Source: Cladophialophora immunda (Eukaryota > Ascomycota > Eurotiomycetes > Chaetothyriales > Herpotrichiellaceae). Taken from it: DNA of 64,000 bases. The position numbers were made by a program, and so were the translations under genes. The notes below the pieces were generated by a model, which saw only the letters and a list, made by a program, of their open reading frames with translations, was not told where the DNA came from and made no database searches. Below are positions 43,401-54,300 of this stretch, one piece after another. The number at the start of each line of letters is the position of its first letter. Position 1 is the first letter of the stretch. The stretch is taken from positions 4,030,001 to 4,094,000 of the forward strand of contig NW_015622541.1 in assembly GCF_000835495.1 (NCBI RefSeq). The letters are read 5' to 3'.

Positions 43401-45685
43401 AGATCCGCGGCAAACAAAAGGCAAGCTCAGAAAGCTACTTACAGATAACAATCCAGAGAACCATTACACCAGCAATGGCCAAAGCGGCCGAAATGGTTTT
43501 GGTAACTGCTGCCGTTGTTCGAAAGATCGCCGACATGGTCAACATGGCTATAAAGTTGAAGAGGAAGAAAATGAAGAAATTTGAGGCTCTGTACCTCAAC
43601 CCAGCCAGGAAGTACAGGATGATGTTGAATACAGTAGTGGTGCAGAATTTGATGGGTAAGTCGGCCACAATACCTGCGACAGCCTCCGTGAAAGGATGGT
43701 AGAAGGCGTAAGACTTGTGTTTCGCGACGATGGGTCTTTGGCTGTACAAGGTGTTGATCTCGACAATGGACTGCAGCGCACTGAGCAACACAGCGAAGAA
43801 CAGGACAGAGCCTTTGGCGAAAAAGCTGCCGGTAGAGAGCGGAGTGCCAAAAAAGATGGACCCTATGATGAGAGCTTGTGCAATCTGACTGAAGATGACA
43901 GCGCTGAGTCTGGCGTTAGCTTGGCTGCGAAGACGTGAGGCAAGGTCACAAGCACGACTTACATGGTTGATGCTTTGTCGTTCCAGAGTCTCTGGTACGC
44001 TCGAGTAACGCAAAGGCGAATTTGCATTGGGATGCTGATCACATAGGGCGATTTGGGGCGCACATGCTCAGCTTGCCTCTGGTGGTGGGCTTCTCGGAAT
44101 GTCTGTAGAGCTTCTTCCCCATCGGCGTCGACTTCTTCAGCATGACTGGCTTCCTCTTGAGACGCCTTGTACTGAGAGCTCTCCAGCCAGTACTTTTCAA
44201 ATTCTGCAGCTGTACGGGGGAGCTTGTTCTCAAATCCTTCTCTGGGTTGCCTCTCTCGGGGATTGGTAACGGACCTAGAATGTTCCCTCAGCAAATCCAT
44301 CTCCCGGGTCAATTTATTGAGGATGGAAACAAGACGTACGTCAAGAAGTCACCTGTAGTTTGTCTAGGAGGACAATACCAGCCCATGTCTTCGAAATATG
44401 CCCTCGCTTCGTCGCAAGGTCCAAAGTAGATCTGCCTCCCCTCGTAGAGCACGATTGCTTTGTCACATAAGTCATAAATGGCTTGCGAAGCCTGGTAGAT
44501 TGCGATAAGGGAAGTGAGGCCTGCGAAGTCTGCAGCGATTCGGAGCGACCGGACGAATTCGAGAGCAGTTTGTGAGTCGAGGCCACGAGTTGAGTTGTCC
44601 CATGCGGCAATCGGCGAACCTGTCAAGAGATAATGAGCTTGAATTCTTGAACAGATTCGTATCACCCTCACCTGCTAGAGCCATCTCGGCGATGCTGACA
44701 CGTTTTCGCTCTCCACCGCTAACACCGCGTACGAAATCGTCTCCAACCTTGGTGTTGCGGGTGTGTGCTGAATGCGAGGTCAGTCCAACTCTGCAGCGAA
44801 CCTCTTGTAGGGTTCTGGCAACTTACACAAACCGAAGATGTTCATCATGACAGAGGCCATGTATTTGGCCCATTCGTCTCGAGGAACATCAAGAATTCTG
44901 TTGGATGGAGTTCGGCAGGCGGCGGCAAAGTTAAGAGTCTCCCCCACCGTCAAATGAGGAAAATGCTTTTCATTCTCTTGATTGTATATTGCCTCGCCTT
45001 TGAACTCCTTCACGAACAGCTCCTGTGGTATTCCACTATAGGTGATCTTGGAGTCCTTTGAGACCTGCAAACCTTGGAGCTCGCCACAGATGGTCTTGAG
45101 GAATGTAGAACAGCCACTCCCAGGTCGACCAAGGACGATAAGCAACTCGCCGCTGTTGACATGTCCATTGAAATTTCGTAATATCTGTTTCTCAACAGGA
45201 TGCTGGAAAAGCTCGCGGATGCGGAAAGGTTGCATAAAGAGGGAGCCGACATTCTTCTGGAGTACTAGGGCCGACCCCTTCCCAGAAACACTGAGATTCT
45301 TGAAAGTGAAGCCTGATCTTCGCAATTTGATGTTCTGCTGTTCGAGAAGCTGGAGAAACTTGCGGATCCACAGGAAAAAGTTGAACGCGGGATTGTTCGG
45401 ATCGAATTCAGGGGACTCAATGCCCATGCCGGCAACAGTGTCCTGTCTCTGCAGGCCATCGCTAGTAAGAGTGCGAGTTCGAGCTCCGGACAGGACGGAT
45501 GCAATCCTTGCAAGCTCATCTGGTCTGGTTGGTTCTTCATCGTCGAAGCGATAGTCATCTGTGTCTCTCGTCTTTCGCGTTCGGATTGGCTCGAATGCCG
45601 GGCCTTCAGAGCTGCTGGTCGATACCTCGCGCTCTAACGAGTCGTCAGTTGGCGGAGGACGACGTGCCTCGTCTCCTGCACCCAT
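40463..45685 (-). CDS. PDR/CDR-type (ABCG) full-length ABC transporter, 11 exons
   Basis: Exons from the 5' end: 45685-44827, 44767-44672, 44619-44340, 44274-43963, 43903-43443, 43354-42642, 42577-41760, 41706-41596, 41540-41137, 41075-40771 and 40645-40463; all phases close, 1513 aa. The layout is NBD-TMD-NBD-TMD. NBD1 has the degenerate fungal Walker [10 protein letters not shown] and signature [14 protein letters not shown]2 has [22 protein letters not shown] and [15 protein letters not shown] features include [20 protein letters not shown] in the first half, and [13 protein letters not shown] and [15 protein letters not shown] in the second. Such plasma-membrane pumps export hydrophobic compounds, including azoles and fungal metabolites. 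An alternative acceptor at 43909 adds two residues in intron 4. It converges with the FAD monooxygenase gene. Confidence 0.93.
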
Positions 45686-47326
45686 AATGCCGATATCAAT
45701 GGAGCGTTAACACCAGATTGTGGACAGAGAGAAGCTAGAAGGATACAATATCAGTGTGCCGAATAGAGCCCGCAAACCCCTCAGAAGACCCCGTTTCTTG
45801 GCCTTGTCGTTCTGAGATGTGTGATCAAATGCGTCAGAAATACAAGAAAGACTATATAGCAAGCGACAGAGGCATTCTAGGAGCGCTGTTGATCCTGATG
45901 CAGTAGCAGTGAGATGAGAGAGTAGTGCAGGTCGAAGGATGTAGTCGTCCGAGTATGATGCGCCGGGACTCTGACCATTCTTGGGGTCCTGTTTTCACGA
46001 TGTAAATGTAGAAGGCAAATAAGACGTCTCATTGGAGGATTGTATGTAGTATTTCTCGGCTTTTGAAGCGAAAGCATAGAATCCTTGCACAAGCCCCTCG
46101 GCCGTCAAGGCCTACAGCCCAAGTGTTAGGCCAAGAGCTTAAGAACTCGCCCAGGCCAGGGTTCGCGGAAGTCCCGCCACGGCTTGGGAAATCCCGCTTG
46201 AACAGCCAATTTGTGAACTGGACCCTTCTCCCCACCATTGTCGATGCGCTAGGAATAAATCAACCGATAGTAAGAACATCTCCGGCGTATTAGCTTCTGT
46301 CATGGGGCGTATAGTGCTGATCTTGGACCATGATGAAGAGCCAGGCACAGGTACCGCTACCGGTGCAGTCAGAGCCTGGCAAAACAACAACCACAGCAGG
46401 CACCCGAATTGGGGGGATCGGCGCCGGCAGGAACCAAGAAGAATACGGAACGCTGGAGGGCCTCAAATTGGTGTGTCCACGTAGCGACTGGTTCTTGTTG
46501 ATGAGCACCGCTATGCGCCGAGCAAAGGGCAAATTCCGACGGGTCCTTGAGAGGCTTGGGGACGCTCGTCTCTGTTACTTAAGGCCTTACATAATGATGC
46601 GGCAAGGATGGCTCTCTTCCTGAAAGGGACAATTGGCAAGGGTGTGCATTGTCATCGCGTGTTAGCGTCGCTTACTGCGCTGCAGTAGGAACGGACAGAT
46701 TGCGCATCTCCTCGCAAGCATAGGCAGGTCCTGAACTATCGGCAGGGACCAGCGTCCGCGGCCAAGGCACAGCGAGTGGCGATTCGCTTGTGCAAGATGC
46801 ACTAAGAATGGAGTTCCGGAGCGCAGGAGGAGACTATTCCGAATTCAAGAGTCCACCAGCGTTGACACGGACGGAGGGAGATGGAAGCTGGAAGACGATG
46901 CTTTGTGCAGAGTGGGACGGGTTGATGCGAGCACCGAATCAGGAGGGTCGGCAAGGGATACAGAGTTTTTCCCATGTGCAACTGAGAGGCACAACAACAA
47001 TGAAGGAGATGAGGAGATGAGGAAAAAGGCAGAGATGCAGAACCGGACAAGGGAGAAGCGCAGGCTGTGGGCGCAGGCGCAGGTCCAGCTGAAGTGACGA
47101 CACGATGATGCCAAGCCGCCATATCCGAATCCGGCGGCGCAGCGGGAACCTCGTCGCCGTCGGCCGAGCATTTGCGCCTTGCGCTCGCATCGCACAAACC
47201 ATTCACACTCGTTGCATTCATCATCGCTACCCTGAAGAATAGTTGGCAATACGAAATACGAACCCCCTTCCCCCACCGCCACCAAAACAAACCCTATCGC
47301 CATCTCAGTCGCGACACGATGATCAA
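45686..47326. promoter_or_regulatory. long divergent intergenic region, ABC transporter / CLP1
   Basis: 1.64 kb between outward-facing genes, unusually long for the right half of the window. Small frames on both strands overlap each other and show no family features. It should contain the ABC transporter and CLP1 promoters. I see no repeat. Confidence 0.4.
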
Positions 47327-48912
47327 ATGTCGTTGCCCGGTCTTGGCCTAGAAGAGCCAGAAGAGGTTCACACCGTTGAGGCCACCCAACACGATCTTGC
47401 ACAGGAGACGGAATGGCGCTTCGAGGTTGCCGTGGGCAAGTATGTCCAGGTCAAGGTGAGTTCAGCCTTTCTCGCCGCTGCTAGGCATCCTCTAATGCAC
47501 GTATCTCGCAGCTGTTGTCTGGGACCGCTGAGTTGTTTGGAACCGAACTTGTGATCGGAAACACGTATACCTTCACGGGCACAAAGGCTGCCATTTACAC
47601 TTGGAACGGTTGCCAATTCCAGGTCAGTGGTGATGCCCTGCAAAGCGAGTATACCGCGGAGGAAACTCCCATGAGCGAGTACATCAACACCCATTTCAGC
47701 CTCGAAAATCTGCGTGGTCAAGCTCAAGCTACAGGGCGCGAAGGCCCACGAGTCTTGATTTTAGGCCCTGAGAATGCAGGCAAAACCTCTCTTGCCAAAA
47801 TCCTCACAGGTTATGCTTCTCGATCTGCACGATCCCCAGTTGTGGTCAATCTGGATGTCAAGGAAGGTGTCATCAGCATTCCCGGTACCCTGACTGCCAC
47901 CGTCTTCAAAACCCTGATAGATGTCGAAGAAGGATGGGGAACTGCCCCAATGTCGGGCCCTAATGGGGCAATCCCGGTCAAGTTACCACTCGTCTACTTC
48001 TTCGGCAGTTCGAAACCAGAGGAAAAAGAAGGCAAGGTCTACAAAGGTCAGATCAACCGGCTGGCTCTCGCGGTGGCAGGACGCAGAGCTCAAGACCCCG
48101 AAGCTAGAGAAAGCGGTATTATTATCGACACCCCAGGAAGTTTGACTACAACGAAATCTGGCAACACTGTCGGATACGACATTATCCAGGACATCGTTTC
48201 TGAATTTTCCGTTTCGGCCATCATCTGCATGGGCTCGGAGAGACTGTACAGTGATATGGTCAAGAAATTCGACGGACAGCCTGCCGCATTTCGACCCTCA
48301 TCGTCGTCCGCAAGTAATGTGTCCGCCTCGCCCGAATCAATCTCTGTAATCAAGCTTGCCAAATCTGGCGGGTGTGTCGATCGCGACGAAGCGTTCATGA
48401 CCGCCTTCCGCGCGGCACAAATCAAAACATACTTCTACGGCAACCCGCGCCTGAGCAACGGTATCTCCCTCCAACCTCGCCATCAGCAAGTGGATTTCTC
48501 TACGTTGACCGTGTGGCGCCGCATTGGAACAACTCCGGACTCTTTTGCTGCGGCTACTGCGGATCAGGACGACGAGGATTCCTTCCTGCCCGGCGGTGTA
48601 GGTGACGACGCTGATGACACATCGCCTTCTTCCACATCCAAGGTCCCGCTTCCCCTGTCCCAGATATTTGAACGCATGACCAGCCCCGTCGCGGCGATGC
48701 GAAGTTCCGTCCTTGCGGTGATGAACTGCGACGGAGAAGCCGAGCAAGAAGTTATTCGCGACAGCACTGTGATGGGATTCCTATATGTCACAGATACCGA
48801 TGAAGCAAGAGGACGAATTAGTTTGTTAAGTCCAGTTGCAGGGCGCGTGCCGAGCCGGGCGATTGTGTGGGCGGGCTGGCCAGAAGCTGTTATCGGGTTG
48901 GAAAGGAGCTGA
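47327..48912 (+). CDS. CLP1: mRNA cleavage and polyadenylation factor CLP1
   Basis: Two exons, 47327-47455 and 47512-48912, with a 56-nt intron (GTGAGT, CTAAT, GCAG); 509 aa. Clp1 is a subunit of cleavage factor IA with Pcf11, acting in the nucleus on pre-mRNA 3' ends. The N-terminal domain includes EWRFEV and LSGTAELFGTEL; the P-loop is GPENAGKTSLAK (about residue 126), followed by the family marks VNLDVKEGVISIPGTL and PLVYFFG. The switch-like DTPGS and the C-terminal domain MGFLYVTDTDEARGRISLLSP are present. Fungal Clp1 binds ATP but is generally considered catalytically inactive as a kinase. An out-of-frame ATG at 47319 lies just upstream. It converges with the IPMK gene. Confidence 0.93.
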
Positions 48913-49167
48913 TCCAAAACTGCAGCCTCAGAGTGAAAGGAAGGAGTTGTCTTCGGGTAAGGTTGGGCACACGCACCAAGCTCGCTCCAGTATCCGGAAT
49001 AGAATACCAGGGATAGAAGATTGAAACTTCGGAATGGAAGTAATCTGAAATCTTTTGTCTTTTTTATTGTACAGTGCGCGTGCAGACTTTAATTTATCAG
49101 CCCGCTAATCGCTTTTTTGACAAGGGAGACAGAGCAACGGTATAGGAGAAATGCCCGCGCTGTCGTC

Positions 49168-50407
49168 TTACTCGTACTCGACCAACCTTTCCAGAATACC
49201 CTGCAGACTCTGGATGCCTATGAGGGCGTTCTCGTCGGGGCCTTCGTCCGGCGTCCACCTCGCGTGGGCAAAATCAATGAGCCGCAGTTCGTGGATTTTG
49301 TACGGCTGCACATCCTCCTCGTCCTCCTCCTCGTCCTCATCCTCCTCGTCCCAGTCGCCGTCCTCATCACCAGATGGGTCCACCGTACCATGCTCTGCCT
49401 CCCGAACACTCTCCTCTTCTTTCGCGATGCTGGCCTCCAGCGTCTCCGGGTCTCCTTCATACACCATCAACACACTCGCGCTGTACATTCTGCTTTCCTC
49501 GTCTTCCAGGAGAAAGCGCACACTCTTCAATTCCCTGAGGAACCGCCGGATCAGAAACTCGGCACGTGGATGCTTGAATCTGACTCTCGTCCTGGTCGTC
49601 GTGTCATCGGCAGAGTCATCTTCGCGAACGCCGCCGAGATACGTCTTGAAGGCGTCGGCGACGTTATCTACCGACAAGGACTGCCCGTAGAACTTGTTGT
49701 AGGATTTATACCCGTTCTTGACCTCTACGTACTGTCTCTCGGCCGGTGTCACCTCGACCTCGGCGCTTGGCTCTGTGCCAGCGCCAGCCCACAGCTTCAT
49801 CCCAGCAACACGAATACCTAGCAGCCCGCTGGTCGTCTTCGCCGCCACCTCGTCTAGTTTCCTTCTCTTGGCCAACGGCGCGTCGTCGTCCCACAGTCTG
49901 GCGCCGAGCTTCACGTCCAACACGTTCGGGTGCTTGAAGCCGGACGCGACATTTTCCAACACAATCGCCAGGCCTGTGGAGATTTTCTTGCCTCCAGATG
50001 GTTTCCACGACACGCGCCTATTAAGTCCCGGGGTGCCCTGGGTGGCGGCCCCCTGTGCTGCGACCGCGTCGGCAAGGGAGGGTGCAGCCACGCCGTCTTG
50101 AGAAGACTCTAGCAGCGGTGCAACGGCTTCTTGGTCGTCATGTCGTGTGAGCGATCCGAGGTAGGCAGGCATGTGGGCTTGGAACAAGGGGTGGTCTCTG
50201 GCGGACTCGTAGAAGTCGATCTCGGCTTGTGTGCAGGGCTTGATGATGAGGGAGCCCGAGGCATTGGAGCTGATACCATCACTGTGCGTGAAAGGGTGTC
50301 AGTGTCACACGGATACCAAACGCAACCACATAGCCACACAGAGGGGGTCGTTCTTACTGTCCAGCAGCAGTGTGGTCGAATGCCACCAGCTTGGACTCTG
50401 AGAGCAT
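49168..50407 (-). CDS. inositol polyphosphate multikinase (IPMK/Arg82 type)
   Basis: Two exons, 50407-50358 and 50281-49168, with a 76-nt intron (GTAAGA..ACAG) that splits the His codon of AAGHDGI; 387 aa. It phosphorylates inositol phosphates (IP3 to IP4/IP5) and can act with transcription regulators (yeast Arg82). Motifs: AAGHDGI and SLIIKPCTQAEIDFYES at the N-terminus, the catalytic VLDVKLGARLW (PxxxDxKxG family motif, about residue 135) and the metal-site motif LIDFAHARW near the end. An acidic insert of about 20 Asp/Glu residues (SGDEDGDWDEEDEDEEEDEE) precedes the final motif; acidic tracts are also known in yeast Arg82. It is divergent from ARB1. Confidence 0.92.
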
Positions 50408-51105
50408 TGCTGCCACCCTATTGCTTGCTTGTTCTGAGGTAGAGCTCTCCATATCGACGGGTGTGTACCGGAGATTCGGAGGAGCTCGTTAGAGGAGAAA
50501 GACGGAGGGATCAAAGGAATGTGAAGACATCCTTGGGATCTGCGAGAATCATAGCAGCCCGCTGCTCGTACTGGTGCATGTGAATCATTCTTCTCGATAC
50601 TGGTGCGGGCGTCGACACTTCTCGAAGTCTCAAGGATTCCCGCGTTTGAGCTGCCGCTGGAATGCGGAGATGATTGGCTGAAGGGTCTAGAGGCCGAGAT
50701 GCTGGGGTCGTTGGCATTTCTCCCCATACTCGGTTCCGTTAGTCGCAGCAAGGTTCTTTCGATCTCTCAGCCTTGCTAGGGTCTGGAGGTCGAATTCGGA
50801 GGTCAAGATGGGCTTCGTGAGGGCGTGAGATCGATGGGTGAATCATGTAACACCTCGACAACACCATCGCTGCACTGCGGCCTTCTGCAGATCTGATTGT
50901 TTGCTAATTCGACACTCACTTCGCACGAGAGAATCAATCATCCCCCAATTTATCATTTCTATCTCTCTCCATTCAACATCTAAGTGAATTGTCAAAGCCT
51001 TTCTCCAGAATCTCATTTATCTGTGGCTCATACTACTCTCGTCATTGAGCCTGTCTTCCTCAACTTTTCGTCCTATCCTCGGCGTCCAAGATTCCATTGA
51101 GAGAT
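50408..51105. promoter_or_regulatory. divergent intergenic region, IPMK / ARB1
   Basis: 698 bp between outward-facing start codons; the part next to ARB1 is pyrimidine-rich. Open frames here have no family features. Confidence 0.45.
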
Positions 51106-52903
51106 ATGGCCCAGAGTCAAGAATCAGCCGCAAACACTGGCATATCAGCCCAAAGCCCTGAGCTAACTGTCGACGAAGCCGGTCTCAATTCTACCGCTGC
51201 TATGAACGCTTCTGAGGCGGCAGGACTTCCGCTGAGGCCTCGAGCCAACACCACCGCGTCCAACGACTCTCATGATTCACCCAACGTCGCTCAGCAACCT
51301 GGGACCGGCGCCGAGGACGGGATTGGGAATGATCAAGGAGATCAACCACAGGGCGACTACGGCGAGGTGTCCAAGTATCCCCCCGCCGAGGTGGAGAAGA
51401 AGAAAAAGAGGAAGAAAGTCAGGCCACAGAGTAAACGTGGGATTGTAAGGCTTTCAACCTGATACCAAGCGGCAGGAGGACCGTTGTGCTGACAACTGTC
51501 CAAGAACAAACCCACAGGTTTCGAAGAGTACTTTGCGGACCCGCCGCTGACGCCAGAACAATATGCCGAGGAGCAAGAAATCTACCATCCGTGAGTTACT
51601 CTCACCTCTTCCGGAGAAGAGACTCCCAGGTGTGCTAACCATCCATTGCGGCAGCGGTCTTCTCTTCGTGGACCGAATCGCCACAGCCATAGCACGCTTC
51701 GAGAGAACTCGCAAACTCACTTCACAGCGCGGCGATGTCCTGCACAAGTATCTCATCTATGGCGGCTTAGCAAGGAGCGCCAATGTCTGCCAAGGGGGCC
51801 AAGACACCGAAGGCATGGACAAGACGCAGATCGCACTTATACAGACACAGTTCTGGATCAGCGAGGACAAGCGGGACCTGGGTACCGAGACCAGTGTGTA
51901 TGAGGTCGACTTTCTCGCCTGCGCCAAAGGCTTCCTGAGCCGCCGCGCGAAGGACTGCTTCGGCCTTGACACGGAGGACGAAGTCAACATGGTTTGCACC
52001 ACCCTGGAGAGATTTCTGGACTACCTACTACAGCATGATGTCTGCCCCGAATACAAGGAGGACATACTAGCTGCGCGTGCGCTGTGCCGCCAAGCTGGAC
52101 CTGAACTCTGGGACATGGCCGAAGCGACACGCCGCCTACCGGGTGAGTTCAACGTGGCATGCTCGACACTCTTCGGTGGCAGCTACTCACGCGACTACGA
52201 CGGAGAAACATGGTGGGGAAATCCCGATACTGAAGGGCCTGTCTTCGTAGGATTGAAGCCCGAAGAGGCCCAGCAGATTGTCAGGTTCGGAGTAGCTGGT
52301 GCCGCTTCGGAGGAGGTCTATACCGCATTTCTTACAGGTGTGCAGGACCACACACCGGTGATGTTAGACGTGGTGAGTACGCAGGAACGCGCCGGCTTCG
52401 AAGTCATCCGCATCGAGCCCCCCACCAGGGAATGTAAAAAGATTTACACGACGCACTCTGAGCACTTCCGACCTGTCGGTCGTGTCTACGCCAAACCCTG
52501 GAAGAATCCTGACGCCGCACCCGAGGATCTCACGCCGTCTGAGCAAGCCGCGTCGTCCACATCATCCAGTCGGGATGCCGAGACCGAGTATGTCTTCTTC
52601 ATCGAATCGATCCTCCAGACGTGTCTACGCGTAGGCACCAAGGTCGAAGCCACCATCCGGACACTGGGCTGCGGAATCATGTTCTTCGACCAGGTACTTA
52701 ATGTGTACCCTACGTTTGACGAGTTTCTGGTCAACGAGATGATGGTCGGATGGAAGGAGCCCAGGCCGCTCAAGGGTTCGTTGGCTTATGTCGCTGGGGA
52801 TGACAGTGATGGGGAAGACGACGGCGGTGGTGACGAGGGTGGTAATGTGGGAGCTGGGAACAATGTGGCAGTTGCAGCGGACGAAACGGTGCCGTCGAAA
52901 TGA
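51106..52903 (+). CDS. ARB1: ARB1, Argonaute siRNA chaperone complex subunit
   Basis: Three exons, 51106-51444, 51505-51590 and 51655-52903 (introns 60 and 64 nt, CTGAC and CTAAC branch sites); 557 aa. In fission yeast Arb1 and Arb2 bind Argonaute in the ARC complex, which holds duplex siRNA and is needed for heterochromatin. The family block KPTGFEEYFADPPLTPEQY sits on the small second exon, preceded by a Lys-rich segment (KKKKRKKVRPQ), and is followed by RIATAIARFERTRKL and YLIYGGL. The C-terminus ends in an acidic Gly/Asp-rich tail. A near-complete RNAi heterochromatin pathway is implied for this fungus, though Argonaute itself is not in the window. It converges with FMP27. Confidence 0.9.
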
Positions 52904-54300
52904 TGGCAACACAGCGTGTCCTTGACACGAAATCGGAACACCACAGGACCTTAGCCTATGAAAGCCGACGGGACCTCCCACCCACATCCAGCACGAGCGG
53001 TATACACTCGGCGAGGAAGAATGGCCCGTCTCAACGCGAATGGCACCTCCCATATACCACTTCAGATCCCACCACTACCACCATCGGGGATCGTCCCAGT
53101 GATGCCGCGAGCACACCGCTCTGGTTCAGAAATCAGTCCAGATCCAGCCAAGCAGCTTACACTACGGGTCGTTGCTCTAACTGTCATCGACTAGGTACCT
53201 ATGGTACATACGCACAAGCTCCAGCTCTCTTGACGTGACGACCACCTAGCATTTGCCCCAGAGCACTCAACGAGTAGCCTGTGCATGTCTCGTTAGGCAG
53301 TTGCAGCAATCGACCTCCAAGTCCTCCAATCTCGAGGCTATTTATTGTGTACCGCAGCTAGGAGAGGATGGAGCAGGGCAAATGAATAAACCACTGAACC
53401 TACAGCCACTGGGTGATGACTTCCTATTTCTTTCCTCTTCCTTCTCCTTTATCTGCCCAGATCCAACACGATGGGGAGGGCACGGGATAAATAGACGCAG
53501 TCGACAATTCGACACACCGACGACTTGAATGAGAATGAATGCTCACCGGTGTAGTTTCCAGAGTGACACGCTGTAAGATGGTGCAATGAATTCGAGCGAG
53601 CATTCCATTCCTCACCTACCTATTTCTCACTCTTGTCCTGATCCGCATGGCATTGACAGCTGATGCTTCAGGGCATATCGCAATGCAGCATGTACGTAGA
53701 TCTATCCTCATCCCACCCATTTGAATCCCGAGCACAAAATTCCCAGACACGGAAGAGAGAAACGCTCGGAGGCGAGAAAAGAAAACAGAGGTGAGGCACG
53801 ACTCAGTAAATACTAGGTACTATGTAGTAGATACAGGTGATATGTCTTTCCCTGCATCAACGAGCATACATACGCACCCATGTACGCACACCAACCACAC
53901 ATACAATACATATGATATGCAGAAACCTGAATGGTCGGGCTGGTGCTCACCTCGCTGGTTAACGACCTATATATATATATATATAGAGTATGAAGCAGTG
54001 GAGGCCAGGCCTGCATTTTCCTTCCTCGTTCGAAACTGCCGTCGCACCCATGATCCCATTGTTCGTGACAAAAAAGAAAGAAAGATGTGTTGAACGCCAA
54101 AGCCGGGAATCTCTCTTCAAAATCATGTCGCTGGATCCCGTTAACATTCCCAAAGGGGGCGCGCCTCCCATATGTCCAATTCCTGGCGCAAATATGAAAC
54201 TTTTCTCTTGGTCCTGCTCTCGACTCCCTTGATCTTTACCATGAATCCATCTTTTCCGTGCAGCTTGGTAGCCTGAACTGGCAGATCATCAGTCGAAATC
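52904..54300. other. intergenic between ARB1 and FMP27 3' ends
   Basis: 1.4 kb between convergent genes. It holds a TA microsatellite and several short unrelated open frames. No gene is supported. Confidence 0.4.
53968..53985. repeat. (TA)9 microsatellite
   Basis: Nine TA units in an uninterrupted run, read directly. It lies in the 3' intergenic region between convergent genes. Confidence 0.9.

Noticed and set aside
43959..44671. Separate short genes suggested by isolated frames in the ABC locus
   Set aside because: Splicing by GT..AG introns joins them into a single PDR transporter with intact motifs.
46063..47402. Several 60-185-codon frames between the ABC transporter and CLP1
   Set aside because: They overlap on both strands, lack family features and have no splice pattern.
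50305..50751. 148-codon minus-strand frame upstream of IPMK
   Set aside because: Crosses the IPMK first exon in the wrong frame; no conserved content.
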